The notes under the pieces were generated by a model, which saw nothing but the letters and a program-made list of their open reading frames with translations, did no database searches and was not told the DNA's origin. A DNA stretch of 64,000 bases. Source: Rhynchosporium graminicola. Lineage: Eukaryota > Ascomycota > Leotiomycetes > Helotiales > Ploettnerulaceae. This document shows positions 1-11,994 of the stretch, in pieces; the first letter of the stretch is position 1; each line of letters begins with the position of its first letter. The DNA lies in contig FJUW01000038.1 of NCBI GenBank assembly GCA_900074885.1, positions 431,776 to 495,775 on the forward strand, written 5' to 3'. A program made the translations under genes and the position numbers.

Positions 1-65
1 AGTACATGTACTGTCCAATCCGATTAAGTGGATCATGAGAGCCTGCCTCTGAACTTTTCATCCAC

Positions 66-130
66 GTCCCACCTCCCACCTCCCACATCCCATCTCCTAC
101 CCCATCACCATCACCACCATCGTTCAATCC
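66..130. repeat. Short tandem CCCACCT-like and CAT repeats
   Basis: Imperfect copies of a 7-nt unit (TCCCACC / TCCCACA / TCCCATC) run into CATCACCAT repeats. The tract lies about 600 bp upstream of the first gene. It is pyrimidine-rich on the plus strand, as is common in fungal promoters, but no defined element is recognised. Confidence 0.5.
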
Positions 131-694
131 TCTCCCGGCTGTCAATTGCGCCAGATACCTAGGTACGGTACCTATCCTCAGCGACGGCCGAGACATACAT
201 GCCCGCTGTGACAGGCCAGACACGACAGGAAAAGGCATCACTCTACCTACCTACCTTGCTCATAATTGCACCTTCGCACCGCGGTCTCCCACAGCAGCAC
301 TCGCGGATCCGACTCGCCCATCGCCGGAATTTGAGCCACCTGAGAGGCTGGCTTACTGCAGCCTGCACAGACGATCGCCGACTCTCTGCTCTCCTCAAAA
401 CTGACCCGCTCGGTCGACACCCACCTCCTGCGCCTTTGCTCTCCAACGCCGGCAACCCTCTTTTCTGGGCTCGCATACAATTGTTTCACGATCATTCACG
501 ACTTTCACGACTCTCGTTACCATATTCGCCCGCAATCTTGCGACTGGAAGCTGCGCTCACGAGGCCAGGAGAACCATGCACCCTGCCGAGAGTCATTATG
601 ACCAGTGATGCCCTCTTGAGACAGACCTCGATAATAAGGCGATGACCCTAGATTGAATCTTCCTTCCTCAATATCTGTATTTGACGCGGCTTGG

Positions 695-3600
695 ATGCTC
701 CTCACGCAGACAAACTGGCTAAGGATGCCGGCGCGCGAGCTGGGCAGCTCTTATGATTCTCCTCATAGGGCGCATGGCGTTGGAAGCACTCTATTAAAGA
801 GACATAAGATACTACCTCACCCTCGAGAACCCGCATACCACCCTTCGACACTCACAACGAGGCCACGCAATCTCTCTATCGATACTGGAACATCTTCTTT
901 GGCGGGTTCGGATACGTCAAGTCCGAGGATTCTGAAGCATACGTCCAAGAGGATTGGGAGCCTCGTTTTGCCTCCAACCCCTCCGACCCATTCACGACAG
1001 TCATCCGGATCTCGTCCAGCTCCAGCCCCGGCGCCCGTATTTGACATTGCTTCCTTACAGACCAAAGAGGATTTTCCATCCACTCCCACCACACCTGTAA
1101 ACCAACAGCAAAGCCCTCCAACTCCCGATGTCACGCCCCCTCGAGCAATGCCGTTGGTATTTCGACCTCACATAAGTGATCGGTATCCTGCGTCGCGTAC
1201 GGATTCCTTCAAGACTGCTCGAGAGAACCCGTATTCCTCAGATGAAGATGAAGCCTCAACAGTGAGACCGGGTATACCTTCTACAAGAACTTCAGCTTTC
1301 GAAGTGCCACAGGCCATTCAGAAAGCTCAGAAACGTAGGGAGATTGGATTAGGACTGGGTTTGGAATCAGACAATGGAGGCAAATCCACGCCAAGAGCAA
1401 GAGTGGTTTCGCCAGAGGAGTTCGTTGTCTTAGACGGAGAATGGGGTGCTCCCAGTGACGAAGTAAGCGAAGTGGAACGGGAATGGGATGGCAACCTCAT
1501 GAGGGATGTGACAGTTCGGAAAAGACCTGGTCGAAATATACAAAGGTTAGATTTGCACAGGGATGGAGCAACAGACGAAGTTATAGAAGACGATATCGTA
1601 TTCCCAACAAGCGCTACGAGGATTCCGAGAAGTTTGCCTCTCCAAGAGAGAATCACTACACACCGACTCGCCAGGGAGTCCGCCGATCGAACTTCCGTCG
1701 AGGAATTTGCTAAACATATTGCTTGGCCAGCTGCTGTCGCTGATCCAGAATCACCTTCGACTCCTGACGTACGCAGATTCTCAGCTATGTCCGGCCGCTC
1801 AGTGTCCTCGACTGTTGTAGAGGCTCTAGTCGTCGATGCTGCTCCAGCCAGACGAAAGACTCTTCGGCACACAAAGAAACACTTTGGTCTTAGAGATTTC
1901 AGCTCCGATCAATCAACAAGAAGCCCTGCACTATACTCTATAGTCTCCAGCGAGCCACAGCACCGCGTTCATCACACAGCAGCAAGGATTCCTGAGCAAG
2001 GGCATCAAAGTCTTGCTTCCAACACTACGGTAGGTACAACGTCATCCAGTGGCAAATCTCGGAAAGAGATTGTAAGAAGCGGAGGAATACCTGTTGTCAT
2101 TGTTCCAGAACGACGATCTTCAAGTAAATCGAGGCCTCCATCACTCCGATCTACGAGCAGCAAAAAAACTAAGCGAAGTTTGTCCTTAAATTCGGCACCC
2201 TTATCTCAGTCGTCGAAATACAACGAACCGGGGTACATCCAGTCTCGTCCAACTCGACCACGAACAATGTCAGAATCGGCTGGTTCAGGCCATGATTCAG
2301 TACGCACGATTGACTACCCTCCCAGCATCCCTGCGAGAAGGTCATCTCTTTCTGCTCCAACAAGCCGTAATACTTCAAGGACAGGATCCCTAACTGCAGA
2401 GAGTCTCAATGCTCACAACATGATCTTGAAGAACAAGCAAGAAGAGATCATTCCTACGGAGGAGCCCCCACAACCTCACGCAGAGGCTGAGAGAGATGTG
2501 GATACTCATACTCACCATCGCCTAAATGTTGACCATAATGGCGATCCATTCTTTGGTAAAAGACTTTCTACACAAGTAACACCGTTCTCACAGACTTCTT
2601 ATGACACTGCCGGGACTGCTGCAGAAGTATCTGAAGCTTTGGCAGTCACTATATTTCCCCATCAGAATAGATCAGTTCTGGTCGTAGAGCACAAAACTTC
2701 AGAGGAGAGTTCTCCGACTTCTCTAAGGCCTGTGGACACATCTCGACTGCAACCCAGCATGACTTTCAATGGAAATGTAACCACAGGCCCAGTCACTCCC
2801 CCTCAACCGTCACATCCAATGGATGCCGTCGATTCTCCGCTCCGGAATCCTCGCAACCCGCCAGAGCCTCCAGCGATAAAATTCATTCCACCAACACCTG
2901 CTGCTCTAACGCCGTCACAAGAGGAAGATCGCCAATTGGGGTTTGGCATTGACGATGAGCCTGTCAGCACAGACAACAAGCCGAAGCGAAGCATGTCTAT
3001 GATGCGTCGCGCATTCAGCAATCGTCGCTACTCAGAAAGCTTGGCTCAGGCTCCAAGTCTCCTGAAACGGACCTTTTCATTGAGCGGTGGTCGTCGAAGG
3101 GATCTAGCAGATGGCTCAAGTCAAATATCCAAAGACCAAGACAATCTGTCGGCACTCTATCCTTCGGTCCCCGACAGACCAGCAGATGCTGGTAAACTTC
3201 ATCCCTTTTGGAGGCCCGCCTATTTCTGGGATGATCTTGACGGCCGGGATGACCTTGAAGATTACGAGTATGGATACCCACCTATCGACAACAGACCTGC
3301 ACCTCCAAAACGAACTCTCAGCCAGAAGCTCAAGCGCACTTTTGCGATCTTACCTATCGATGACGAGCTTTACGATCATCAGGCATATTCCAGGGATCGA
3401 AGGATAATGCAACGGACAGCCAGTGGCAACATGCGGGTTGTTAAGAAACGCAGCACTCCATCCCTGCGGAGAGAGGGGGGAGACAGGAGGACCTATTCTG
3501 AAGATCGCCGTCCGGTGAGTGGTCCAGCTAAGGGCACTTTTGGATATGGCTTCAAGGATGGCAATGGTGGACGTGTAGCCACGATCCCAGGCTTGGGTTT

Positions 3601-3748
3601 GAGAGTTGAGTATGTAGGCTGGAGTGGTGTGAAAAATAAACTTAGCGAGCGGAGACGAGAACAGAGGAGCCAAAAGCTTCGGGCTTCTATCAGCGGCCCA
3701 AAGAGTGTTCAGAGTGGTATGGACGATGTACTAAGGAGACGAAACTAA
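695..3748 (+). CDS. Large Ser/Pro-rich protein of unknown function
   Basis: A single long reading frame of 1017 codons ends in TAA. The first in-frame ATG is at 695 and a second is at 725. The frame stays open upstream to a stop at 635, so the start is uncertain. The protein is low-complexity and probably largely disordered: many SP/TP pairs, Ser-Arg runs, a basic middle section and a basic C-terminal third with repeated K-R-(T/S)-(F/L)-S motifs that resemble phosphorylation sites. No enzyme domain, signal peptide or membrane segment is visible. The length and codon use of one uninterrupted frame make it a real gene. The family is not recognised, and a signalling, scaffold or cell-polarity role is only one guess. 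Confidence 0.85.
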   Translation: MLLTQTNWLRMPARELGSSYDSPHRAHGVGSTLLKRHKILPHPREPAYHPSTLTTRPRNLSIDTGTSSLAGSDTSSPRILKHTSKRIGSLVLPPTPPTHSRQSSGSRPAPAPAPVFDIASLQTKEDFPSTPTTPVNQQQSPPTPDVTPPRAMPLVFRPHISDRYPASRTDSFKTARENPYSSDEDEASTVRPGIPSTRTSAFEVPQAIQKAQKRREIGLGLGLESDNGGKSTPRARVVSPEEFVVLDGEWGAPSDEVSEVEREWDGNLMRDVTVRKRPGRNIQRLDLHRDGATDEVIEDDIVFPTSATRIPRSLPLQERITTHRLARESADRTSVEEFAKHIAWPAAVADPESPSTPDVRRFSAMSGRSVSSTVVEALVVDAAPARRKTLRHTKKHFGLRDFSSDQSTRSPALYSIVSSEPQHRVHHTAARIPEQGHQSLASNTTVGTTSSSGKSRKEIVRSGGIPVVIVPERRSSSKSRPPSLRSTSSKKTKRSLSLNSAPLSQSSKYNEPGYIQSRPTRPRTMSESAGSGHDSVRTIDYPPSIPARRSSLSAPTSRNTSRTGSLTAESLNAHNMILKNKQEEIIPTEEPPQPHAEAERDVDTHTHHRLNVDHNGDPFFGKRLSTQVTPFSQTSYDTAGTAAEVSEALAVTIFPHQNRSVLVVEHKTSEESSPTSLRPVDTSRLQPSMTFNGNVTTGPVTPPQPSHPMDAVDSPLRNPRNPPEPPAIKFIPPTPAALTPSQEEDRQLGFGIDDEPVSTDNKPKRSMSMMRRAFSNRRYSESLAQAPSLLKRTFSLSGGRRRDLADGSSQISKDQDNLSALYPSVPDRPADAGKLHPFWRPAYFWDDLDGRDDLEDYEYGYPPIDNRPAPPKRTLSQKLKRTFAILPIDDELYDHQAYSRDRRIMQRTASGNMRVVKKRSTPSLRREGGDRRTYSEDRRPVSGPAKGTFGYGFKDGNGGRVATIPGLGLRVEYVGWSGVKNKLSERRREQRSQKLRASISGPKSVQSGMDDVLRRRN

Positions 3749-4794
3749 GGAGACACGACGAACATGCCGTTACCATTCATAATAGGGCAATGGCGGATTA
3801 TGGAGGGTTCCACCGAACAAGCTAGGGGACAGGTTTGGGAATCAAGGGAGGCAGGGGAAAGAATGTACGATCAATGAAAAAACGAGAGATGAGCACGAAA
3901 GGAAGAGAGGATTATTTCCTCGACAGAGGGGCAGGAAAGGCGGTCATTCATGCTACTATTTTGCCTAGCGCTTTATACCTGTATTTTCGGTGACGTCTTT
4001 CTAGCATACGAAGAGGAGATGAAGTGGAGAGCTCCTGGCAACGGGAGCGACCTAACGAAGGAATGATATGATGAATGAATGTTATTGTTTGAGCAAAGCA
4101 TGTATGCATTTGAGAGCTGCGAGAAGGGAAGCGGGTGATGAGAACTGTGCATGATACTGTTTGTTCTGACTTTGATTTTGGAATGTCTTCGTTCAGGCTA
4201 TAGGCGGTGAGGCACTATGTGTATTTCAAAAAAATTCTTTGGGCGGTAATTTGGTAGAGAGACCAGTTTTTTGTATCCTCATGAAAGTTATGATATGGAT
4301 ATTTTGTCTGAGTCCTGTTCAAGATGACATGGAATCGTTAAGCCTGAAAGGAGCAAGGTCCATCTGACTTAGACATAGAAATATCCCATTTTTGTGCAGT
4401 AAGGAATAGGAATATTTTGCGACCTCTCTACGAGCTTTGAAATAGCGATTAGTATGTGGCCAGATTAGTACCCAAATGTGAACATGTAATTGCAAGTCCT
4501 TCGGTCTCCCCACCTCGCGAGGATATTCCTTCCCCATAACCTCCCCACAATGAGGAGGGACTCAGAGGTTGGCGGGGGTATAAGTATTGGTGGGGGATCG
4601 AACTAGCGGCCGCAAGATCTGAAAAATATCATTGAAGAGCGATTCCACGCTTCAACACCAAGGTTCGCAAACACCTCCACGTTCACTCTTGCCCTACACA
4701 TCATCCAAACTATCTGAATCCTCCTAAAGATTCCGCGTAGGAGAACCAAGAGAGGAGATCACACACCCGCAACAAATTAAACGCAGAAGTCAGG
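3749..4794. other. Intergenic, no gene seen
   Basis: About 1 kb between two plus-strand genes. It contains short out-of-frame ORFs only. The left part is presumably the 3' UTR of the upstream gene and the right part (CT-rich, just before 4795) the promoter of the small DUF2462 gene. Confidence 0.5.
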
Positions 4795-5200
4795 ATGGCA
4801 CAAGGAACGCTCAAATCGAAAAAACTCACAACCGCAACCGCGAAAGCATCAACCAGACGGCCGGGCGTGTTAGGTCCTAAGAAGGGTTCAAGGACTATTG
4901 CACCGAGGAATCAGGTGTTGGTCAAAAATGCGAAGATGACGAAGGTTAGCACTTCTCTCTTTCTCCCTATACCTCATTCCGGTAATTGAGAAAGTGTGGA
5001 AATGGTTGGCTGATTTGTCTTTCGATGCGTAGAAACACTCGGCGGGTTTGACGGCAATGACGGAACGTACGCTTGGTGCCAAAGCTGGGCATTTGGAGCT
5101 GCTGAAGGGCGGGAAGAAGAATAAGGATGCGAAGGATGGGAAGGATAAGAAGGGGAATGAGGTCGAGGCTAGGAAGGGCGGGAGTAAGAAATTTGGTTGA
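4795..5200 (+). CDS. Small basic DUF2462 / UPF0390-like protein
   Basis: Two exons, 4795-4944 and 5033-5200, joined across an 88-nt GT-AG intron that keeps the frame, give 105 aa. The protein is very Lys-rich. The N-terminal MAQG-x-LK-x-KK start, the GPKKG-x-R-x-IAP segment and the later [15 protein letters not shown] stretch match the UPF0390/DUF2462 family of small eukaryotic proteins (human relative C19orf53). Those are small basic, probably nuclear or nucleolar proteins whose biochemical role is poorly known. The C-terminal 25 residues are almost only Lys, Gly, Asp and Glu. The start is well supported because family members begin at the same place. Confidence 0.85.
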
Positions 5201-6126
5201 AGAGGGTCTTTGTTTGGGATTGAAGATTTCATGTCTGATGGGTTGGGAAAAGGACTGGAGGGCTGTGACGAGGATTGGAGTGTGTTGGAGTGGACATGGC
5301 GGTGCTGCTGAGGGCTTCTGGGAGAAATAACTGGCCAAGGAGTGGCACAAGGCATTGTTGGGGAAAATGGAGGGCCTCTTGAAAGGGAGCTTTCGCAGGT
5401 GAAAATAGCCTGGGAAGGAGAGCCCTGGAGCCTCTGCATTGCAGAGGACCAGCGATATCTACTACCGTGGTCCTTACACTGAGGTGCCGAGTAGAGTACA
5501 GAAAGAAAATTCTTCCAAACCCAAATTCCGGAGGTAATATTGCCGAGTGAAGTTTCATTCATTTGATCTTGGAGATATGCGTCGCTAACCTTTTATACAG
5601 CTTCTGACTTTAGAGTTTTGAAGTTCTTATACTGCTGCTGGTACGTGTTGCTGCAAGCTATCATGCGAGGCTATATGAATGTATTTCCGTTTATATGTAT
5701 TTCCGGCGAAAAAGAGAACTGGCAGGGCAATTAAATATATGACTCGATTATACAGTCCCGGAAACGCCACAGGATGATACTCAAAGTGATACTTCAAGAA
5801 AAATAGTTCTTAAATGATAAGTTTGCTACTTCTTCCAAAGGGATTGCTTCGTTGCAATCAAATCAGTCTCGACAGGAAGGACGAGAAAGGTTAATATTGA
5901 GGTTAGACTTTGGCATATCGCTGAACCTCGACCGATTTTTCTAACCTCTTGATGTTGGGTCATGGAATAAGTCCGCGGACATATCTTGGAAATCCGAATC
6001 TTCACTGCATATTTCGAGGTGTTGTGTGGCATTAAAAGCTAGCCTGTGGCACAGCGATAGCCCATTCATAACTTGGTTCCTCAACTTCCAAAGCTCTTTT
6101 GATGATAACCCTTATAAGATATCGAA
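5201..6126. other. Intergenic, no gene seen
   Basis: About 0.9 kb between the DUF2462 gene and the Zn2Cys6 factor. The minus-strand ORFs over 4888-5562 are composition shadows of the Lys-rich exon and its 3' UTR. Nothing else is recognised. Confidence 0.45.
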
Positions 6127-8733
6127 ATGGATACTGCAGCAAATAAGTCCGCGGCGAAAAGACAGCAAAGGAAAGCGGAGAGGAAGACTCGCCCAACGCT
6201 GTCATGTGAAGCTTGTAGGAGCAGAAAGTGAGACCCACCATTCACTACTCCAAAGCAACACTAAACAGATCCATAGGCTCAAATGTAATCGCGAGCAACC
6301 ATGTCAAAATTGCACTATCAGAGACAAGGCCGCCAGTTGTGCCTATCGAGGAGAAACAACTCCTCAGCATGGAAAACGGCACATACAGACTGCTCAAGCG
6401 GAAGACATGCAGACGCGAATCGATCGCCTGGAGAGTCTTGTAACTTCTTTAGTTGACCAGAATCAGCAGCTTGTTGGCAATTCTTCATCTCCAGAGCACG
6501 ATTCGACGAGATTACCTTCAGACCTGATTACGCCCAGTATTTCAGACGCTTCTGATACTGATAATGGTACTGAGGAGATCCAACATGGGGTTGGTATCAT
6601 GCAAGTAGATGAGAAACAATCCATTTACAAAAGCTCTACCCATTGGTACCATATATTGGAGGAGGTAAGACTATATTCGTTCTCGCTTGAGGCTACAATG
6701 CTACATAATCTGACGAACCTAGTTAAACGAACTCAAGAGTCTCTGGGGACAGATGAGGGAGACTCAAGAGATGGCTGCGCACTACAATCCTTCATTAGAG
6801 GTTCCAGATGCAACAAGCTTGCTTTGCGGAATGGCTCGCCCAGTCAGTAGGGAGGAGTTACTAGCTTCTGTTCCCCCAAAGCCCGCATGTGACAAGCTGA
6901 TGGCAAGATTCTTTGACCAAGAACATTCGCCTGTGCCAACATACCGTATGTTTCCTCAAACGAAGTTCTCATATGAAATGGTTTTATTAACTTTGATTGA
7001 GATCTGCTACATGAACCTTCTTTCATGAGGCAATACGAGGCACACTGGGCCGAGCCATCCAAAACTTCCATAATGTGGCTTGGTCTCCTCTTCTCAATCC
7101 TTAGCCCGATTATGTTCTCGTACTTTTCCAATGACGATGAACCGCCCGAGTACGGAGGGACCTCGAGATCTTTGTCCGAGTTGTATAGAGTGCGGACTGC
7201 ACAGTGCTTGATGATGGGAGGTGAGAAGCATCACGGTTCCGTTAGTACATGTTGATTGACAAGAAGAACTCGCTTAGATATCACTAAATGCGCTCCCTTC
7301 ACACTGGAAACCTTAGTGTATAACAGTATGGCAGAGTGGGCGAGGAAGAGCGTAGGTGAAACAAGAGTGTGGATGATGGTTGGACTGGTGGTAAGAGTGG
7401 CATTGCGAATGGGATATCATAGGTAAGCCCTATCCTCTGCCAGACATTTATGCACGTCCTCATGCGGAACAGAGATCCAGCTCAATTTCCCGAAATATCC
7501 ATCTTTCAAGGAGAAATGCGCCGCCGTGTATGGCAGTTCGTCCATCGAATGGATTCTTTGACTTCCTTCCTTACCGGCCTACCAGCAATGATACGCGACT
7601 CCGACATCGACACCGCAGAACCTTTGAATGTCTACGACTGGGAACTGACTGAAGACATGACGGAACTTCCGCCTGAACAACCAGCGACAGCTCTCACTCC
7701 CGTATCATACTTGCTAGCGAAAGGTCGTATAATTCGTTGCTTGGGCCATATCATAGACTTCCTTAGTGCTCTGGGCCAGTATCCCTACCAGGAGGTCCAG
7801 AAACTGGATAAAGATATGGTTGGGGCTTTCGGCGCCATTCCACCTTTCCTTAGAATGCAAGGCACGGAAGCTTCTTTAGGAGCCGATTCCGAGTCTCTAG
7901 TCAATAGGCGTGTGCAACTGGTATATCTTCATCACCAAGGTCAGAAAATTTTCTATTTACTCACCTAACATAATGGGAGTGACGTTCCATAACGCACATT
8001 CTTCAAAGTTCACATATCTCATATCACTTGTAATTTTGAGAACATGGAAGTCCCTAGTGCTAATATCGAGAAAGGCATGTGCGTTCTTCATCGCAAATTC
8101 TTCATTAGAGGTAGAAGCGATCCACGTTTTGCTCCATCCTACAATCGCTGTATAAGTTCCGCAGTGGCATTATTAGAACTGCAAGACTTCTTGTACACGT
8201 CTGCGAACTCATCGCTCCTAATCGCAACCCACTGGTATCGAGTCTCATATACTAGCCACGAGTTCATTTTAGCAGTGATGATCATCGTTCTGGACATTCG
8301 ACATCGGAAAACGGAAAGAAGCAACGGTGTCGATGCTCAAGCTATTTCACAGCCGGAGTGCTTGTCAGTCCTTCCCAAACTGCATAAAGCATACCAGATT
8401 TGGAAGGATGAAGCTATCCGGAAAAGATCACCAGAAGCCTCTAAAGTCGCTCAAGTATTATCTAATCTATTATGTCCGCTTGGCTTCTTCGAATACATCA
8501 ACACACAGCCCGAAATCCTCCCATCGATGCCTGACGTATACCCTCAGTCACCCCCATACATGCCATTTGCTGTGGAAGTTGGAATGCCTGAGTCTGAATT
8601 GGCTATAGACTGGGTGAGTCGCTCATAGCAGCCCTGTTGTACGACCTGTAATAGCTGACGCTTTAAGGATGTTTGGGACTCTTTCATTGAGGGAGCAAGC
8701 TTTGAGGATGTATATGGCGGCATGACATTCTAG
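6127..8733 (+). CDS. Zn2Cys6 fungal-specific transcription factor
   Basis: Eight exons: 6127-6227, 6277-6664, 6723-6945, 7002-7220, 7278-7422, 7473-7939, 8075-8613 and 8668-8733. Every junction is GT-AG and all join in frame, giving 715 aa. The N-terminus has a basic stretch and then a binuclear zinc cluster with Cys at 27, 30, 37, 43, 46 and 55 (CX2CX6CX5CX2CX8C), cut by the first intron between the third-last Lys and Leu of the RSRKLK loop. A coiled-coil-like Leu/Gln stretch follows (about 80-110), then the fungal_trans middle homology region, with an RPVSREELLAS-type segment, an HEPSF-x-RQYE-x-HW segment and a VRVALRMGYHRDP segment. It is a DNA-binding regulator acting in the nucleus. Its targets are unknown. 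The decayed dehydrogenase genes just downstream may once have been regulated by it, which is inference. Confidence 0.92.
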
Positions 8734-9029
8734 GACCCCTTAGAAGTTTTCTTAGACTTCCAGCGCATATGAAAAGTTCCGCTCAATGAACAGCCGGTCT
8801 AATCAGTGCTAGCTCCAACACATTCTAAAGTTCTCGTTCCCTGCAGAGCGTTATTCCAACTCCTCCATCACCCATTTACATACTTCCCTCCAGGAATCCT
8901 GCGTCGGGTCTCCCAACCAGACCATTAACCCGTCTACCAGCTCAGATATTCCAAATGAACTAATTCTTTTGATTATTTGACACAAGAAGCCTGTGATCAT
9001 ATAACTCTGCAGCTCTGTACTTCTCTGTC

Positions 9030-9595
9030 ATGGCAGATTCAACGATTCCAGACTACACATACATACTTCGATGCTTCGGGTGTTCAACTCGCAAGCACTC
9101 TTGGGGTCTTTTACTCGCCATCTTGGATAGGGTGACTGCTGAATCCCGGCATCGCAGGCTTCATATGTGGCAGCCCGCAAATAACGCTCAGTGCTGCTGC
9201 ATTTTCCTTCACATGTGGAAGAAACGCTTGAATTACATTGAAGCTTCCTGTCACGTTGACCTCGAACGACTCCCACCAGTCTTCGCTTTCTGCAGAGCTT
9301 AAAAACTATTTTTGAGAAGTATCATTCGAGACTATAGCATCGTTATGCCCATAGACTCTGCAAATCTGCCAAAAGCTGCTTCCAAAGACTTCTGATCTGT
9401 AACGTCTGCGACTGTGTAAACAATATGAGCTAATTGGGATGCTGTTGAAACGTTTCTTGAGCTGTCCTTCAGTCGCTCTTCTCGTCGACCGATGAGAATC
9501 ATAAATGCCGCTCCGGCCCTTTGCGAATGATTTGGCTGTAGCTGCTCCAACGTCCGGATCCACCTTCAATCACCATGATCATTTCCGCTCAAACG
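9030..9595 (-). pseudogene. Decayed short-chain dehydrogenase/reductase
   Basis: Read on the minus strand, pieces of a classical SDR appear in order but in different frames: a GGSG nucleotide-binding turn, then VGAATAKSFAK, then an ILIGRREERLKD segment, a VADVTDQKSLEAAFGRFAES segment, a short IVSN (normally the NAG region), then WWESFEVNVTGSFNVIQAF and a Pro/Gly-rich stretch before a stop. At least three frame changes separate them, and no splice-site pair explains these. No YxxxK active-site motif is seen. This is a relic of a cytosolic NAD(P)-dependent dehydrogenase. Confidence 0.85.
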
Positions 9596-10702
9596 TTATG
9601 TCATTCAAGTCCTGTTCCATATATTTGAACTTGCCCGCATCTTATTGACGGGACGTAGGAGAGACAAAGTGTCGTAATGAACCAATGACCAGGATTCTAG
9701 ATCATGTCATAACAGCTTGGGGAGGGTGGCGGACCTCGTAACAATTGATCTATACAATTGATCTATCTAGGCCGTGGTTGCAAGAAGCATTTTGCAATTC
9801 GAAACTAATTCAGGATCAACTTGAGTACAACTACACTTCCGATTTCACTAAAACCTCATAGTGCTTGATGTAACCTAGCTCTTTGATTAAGCTCTGACGC
9901 TTACGAAGGGGGCTGTTTACTGATCACTAAGCGAGCCTGCCTAGTCACATGATGCTGCCTTGTTTACTTACCTTGATACCAACCATCAGAACAACATGTT
10001 TTGAGAGACAGCTGAATTTTAACATAATGTTATTTGGAAATGCGAATTTGGTGTTCGTTGTCTAATTGAGTAGTCATCAAATGATACCTATCGATCTCGA
10101 TGTCGTTCCTTCCCAAAGGAGATTACCAGTGTTAGCTGCGAGCGGCACCACAAGCTTAAACCCCCTTTTGCTCTCAGAAGAACTTGCCATTTTGTTGTAA
10201 CCCTACCGATGATTGGAGACTCATCTTTAAATATCTTTTGCTAGCCTGTTAGCTCCTACATTGTTAGCACAAACTCAAAGATATCTGAGCCTGGTGCTGC
10301 TAGCCTTCAAAGGTGAGATCCAACAGCACACCTCGAGACCGAATCGATATTTTAAGGCCACCCTTTTTGTCGAAAGAAATTCTCCGCAGTGCGACTCCAT
10401 TGCGATTTGAGAAAACTCAGGTTCCGCGAAGTACAGTTTCTCATCGCAACAAACCTTTGGGACTTCTCGACCGCCGATTCTGGCTGGCATTCAGCTCGCA
10501 TCCATTTCTCTCACCGGCGAAAAATTTTCATCTGCGCATATCTAGTTCTCAGGTCAGTAGATTCTGACTTTGCGCCCTCGTTGTGGGCTCCAGAGCTTAG
10601 TATCTTGGGCCGGGAGGATTGTTTCTCTTTTGGATACTTTGGTACGAAAGTGGTGCTAATGTTGCCAATAGACCCTGTGAACTTCGTGTCTTGATCTTGA
10701 AT
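9596..10702. other. Intergenic, no gene seen
   Basis: About 1.1 kb without a recognisable gene. Small ORFs from 10275 to 10570 on both strands overlap each other and match nothing known to me. The region just before 10703 is the presumed promoter of the following gene. Confidence 0.4.
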
Positions 10703-11994
10703 ATGACTACATCGCAGTATTCTTCCGTAATCAAGACAATGATAACAGCAGAACAGGGGGACCCTCCCGAAAGGGATTACCTCCATTTCATTTATGACTA
10801 TCCGGAGCGGTATAAGAAGGCATATCCAGGCCACAGATACACCGCAGTAGGCTATGTTCATGGGTGGGAATTTCACGTCAACCAGAACCGTAACCGCTCT
10901 TTCCTTTGTTAGCGACATCAAGCTAACAATATTCAGGCCAAGCGAATCTTCGACCAATCTTCAATACCAGTTTGGCGGGTATTAAGCCTGAGGGAGAAAA
11001 ATATCTCCTCCCAACACCTGGGCTCAAGAACCCAAATTCGCTCAGACGACCCACGATTCTAGTACATGGACTCGTCTTTGCTCTCAGCAAAGAAGATGAC
11101 CAGATATTGGAAGAGAGGTTTGAACTGTCCGAGTATCCTCGATCGCGAGTGTGGTGCAATGCTACGATACGTCGTGATGGTATTGAAAGTCAGGTCAAAG
11201 TTAGTGTGTTCGTGGACTTGCGCTACACATGCAATATCACGGAAGTCTTTATCACGAGCAAGGTACAATTGGAGGAGTGGGAGAACACATTTCTACTTTT
11301 TCTGAAGGAGGGAGTTCCCAAACAATATCTCTTGTCTATAATTGCAGAGATCCAAGGCCAGGGCCCAGACAAGATCTCGCCCATTTTTGTCGATCCCGAA
11401 GCCTATCGCATCGATTTCTCCAAAATGAATATTGACGAACACTCGGAGGAAGCAGACAAAGTCATCGCCGATGTTCACCGTACTCCCTCGGCCGCCCTAC
11501 TTCTAAACGAATACTATGAAAATTACGGCACGCTGGCGCCTGCATGTCCTACCGACTCTCAGGGCGCAAAGGTCTTTGAGGATTTGCACGATAGTATTCT
11601 TCGCGGCCACAATACTATCGAGTCTCAAAGCTCTGCTCAACGGAAGGCAACGACATCGTATGTGGACCGAATGTCGAACAGATGCGACGACGGACTGGAC
11701 GTCTATGATGCGGTGAGAAAAACCCGCGGTCAGAAACCATGGAAGCATCCGGATACTGTCGGTGTGTCTGTTGAGGAGGACGATTCGGACGATACTGTTA
11801 CATCAAGGCAAACAGCTGGCCCCAAAGTAGTTGGTGAGAAGCCTTCCGCTCCTGTCAATCCAAAGCGAAGCCACAGGAAGCAGGCTTCCCGCCCCGATGG
11901 AGAATCGCTAGCCAAGAAACAGAAAGTCCAAAATCCAAAAGCTGCTGGAGACCCGAAAGTCCCAAACAAAAAGGGGGGAAACCACCGTGCGTAG
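10703..11994 (+). CDS. Hypothetical protein with Lys-rich C-terminus
   Basis: Two exons, 10703-10889 and 10937-11994, are joined across a 47-nt GT-AG intron with a GCTAAC branch site, giving 414 aa. The N-terminal half has alternating hydrophobic and charged segments and could be a folded domain. Examples are the YIDYPERY-like start and the RRPTILVHGLVFALS stretch. From about residue 320 the protein is acidic and then Lys/Arg-rich, with a likely nuclear localisation signal (AKKQKVQNPK). No family is recognised. The long open second exon and the clean junction support a real gene, flanked on both sides by oxidoreductase relics. Confidence 0.65.

Noticed and set aside
199..645. 148-codon plus-strand ORF upstream of the first gene
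   Set aside because: Composition is that of a CT-rich leader; opposite-strand ORFs of similar size cover it and no motif is visible. It could be part of a 5' leader.
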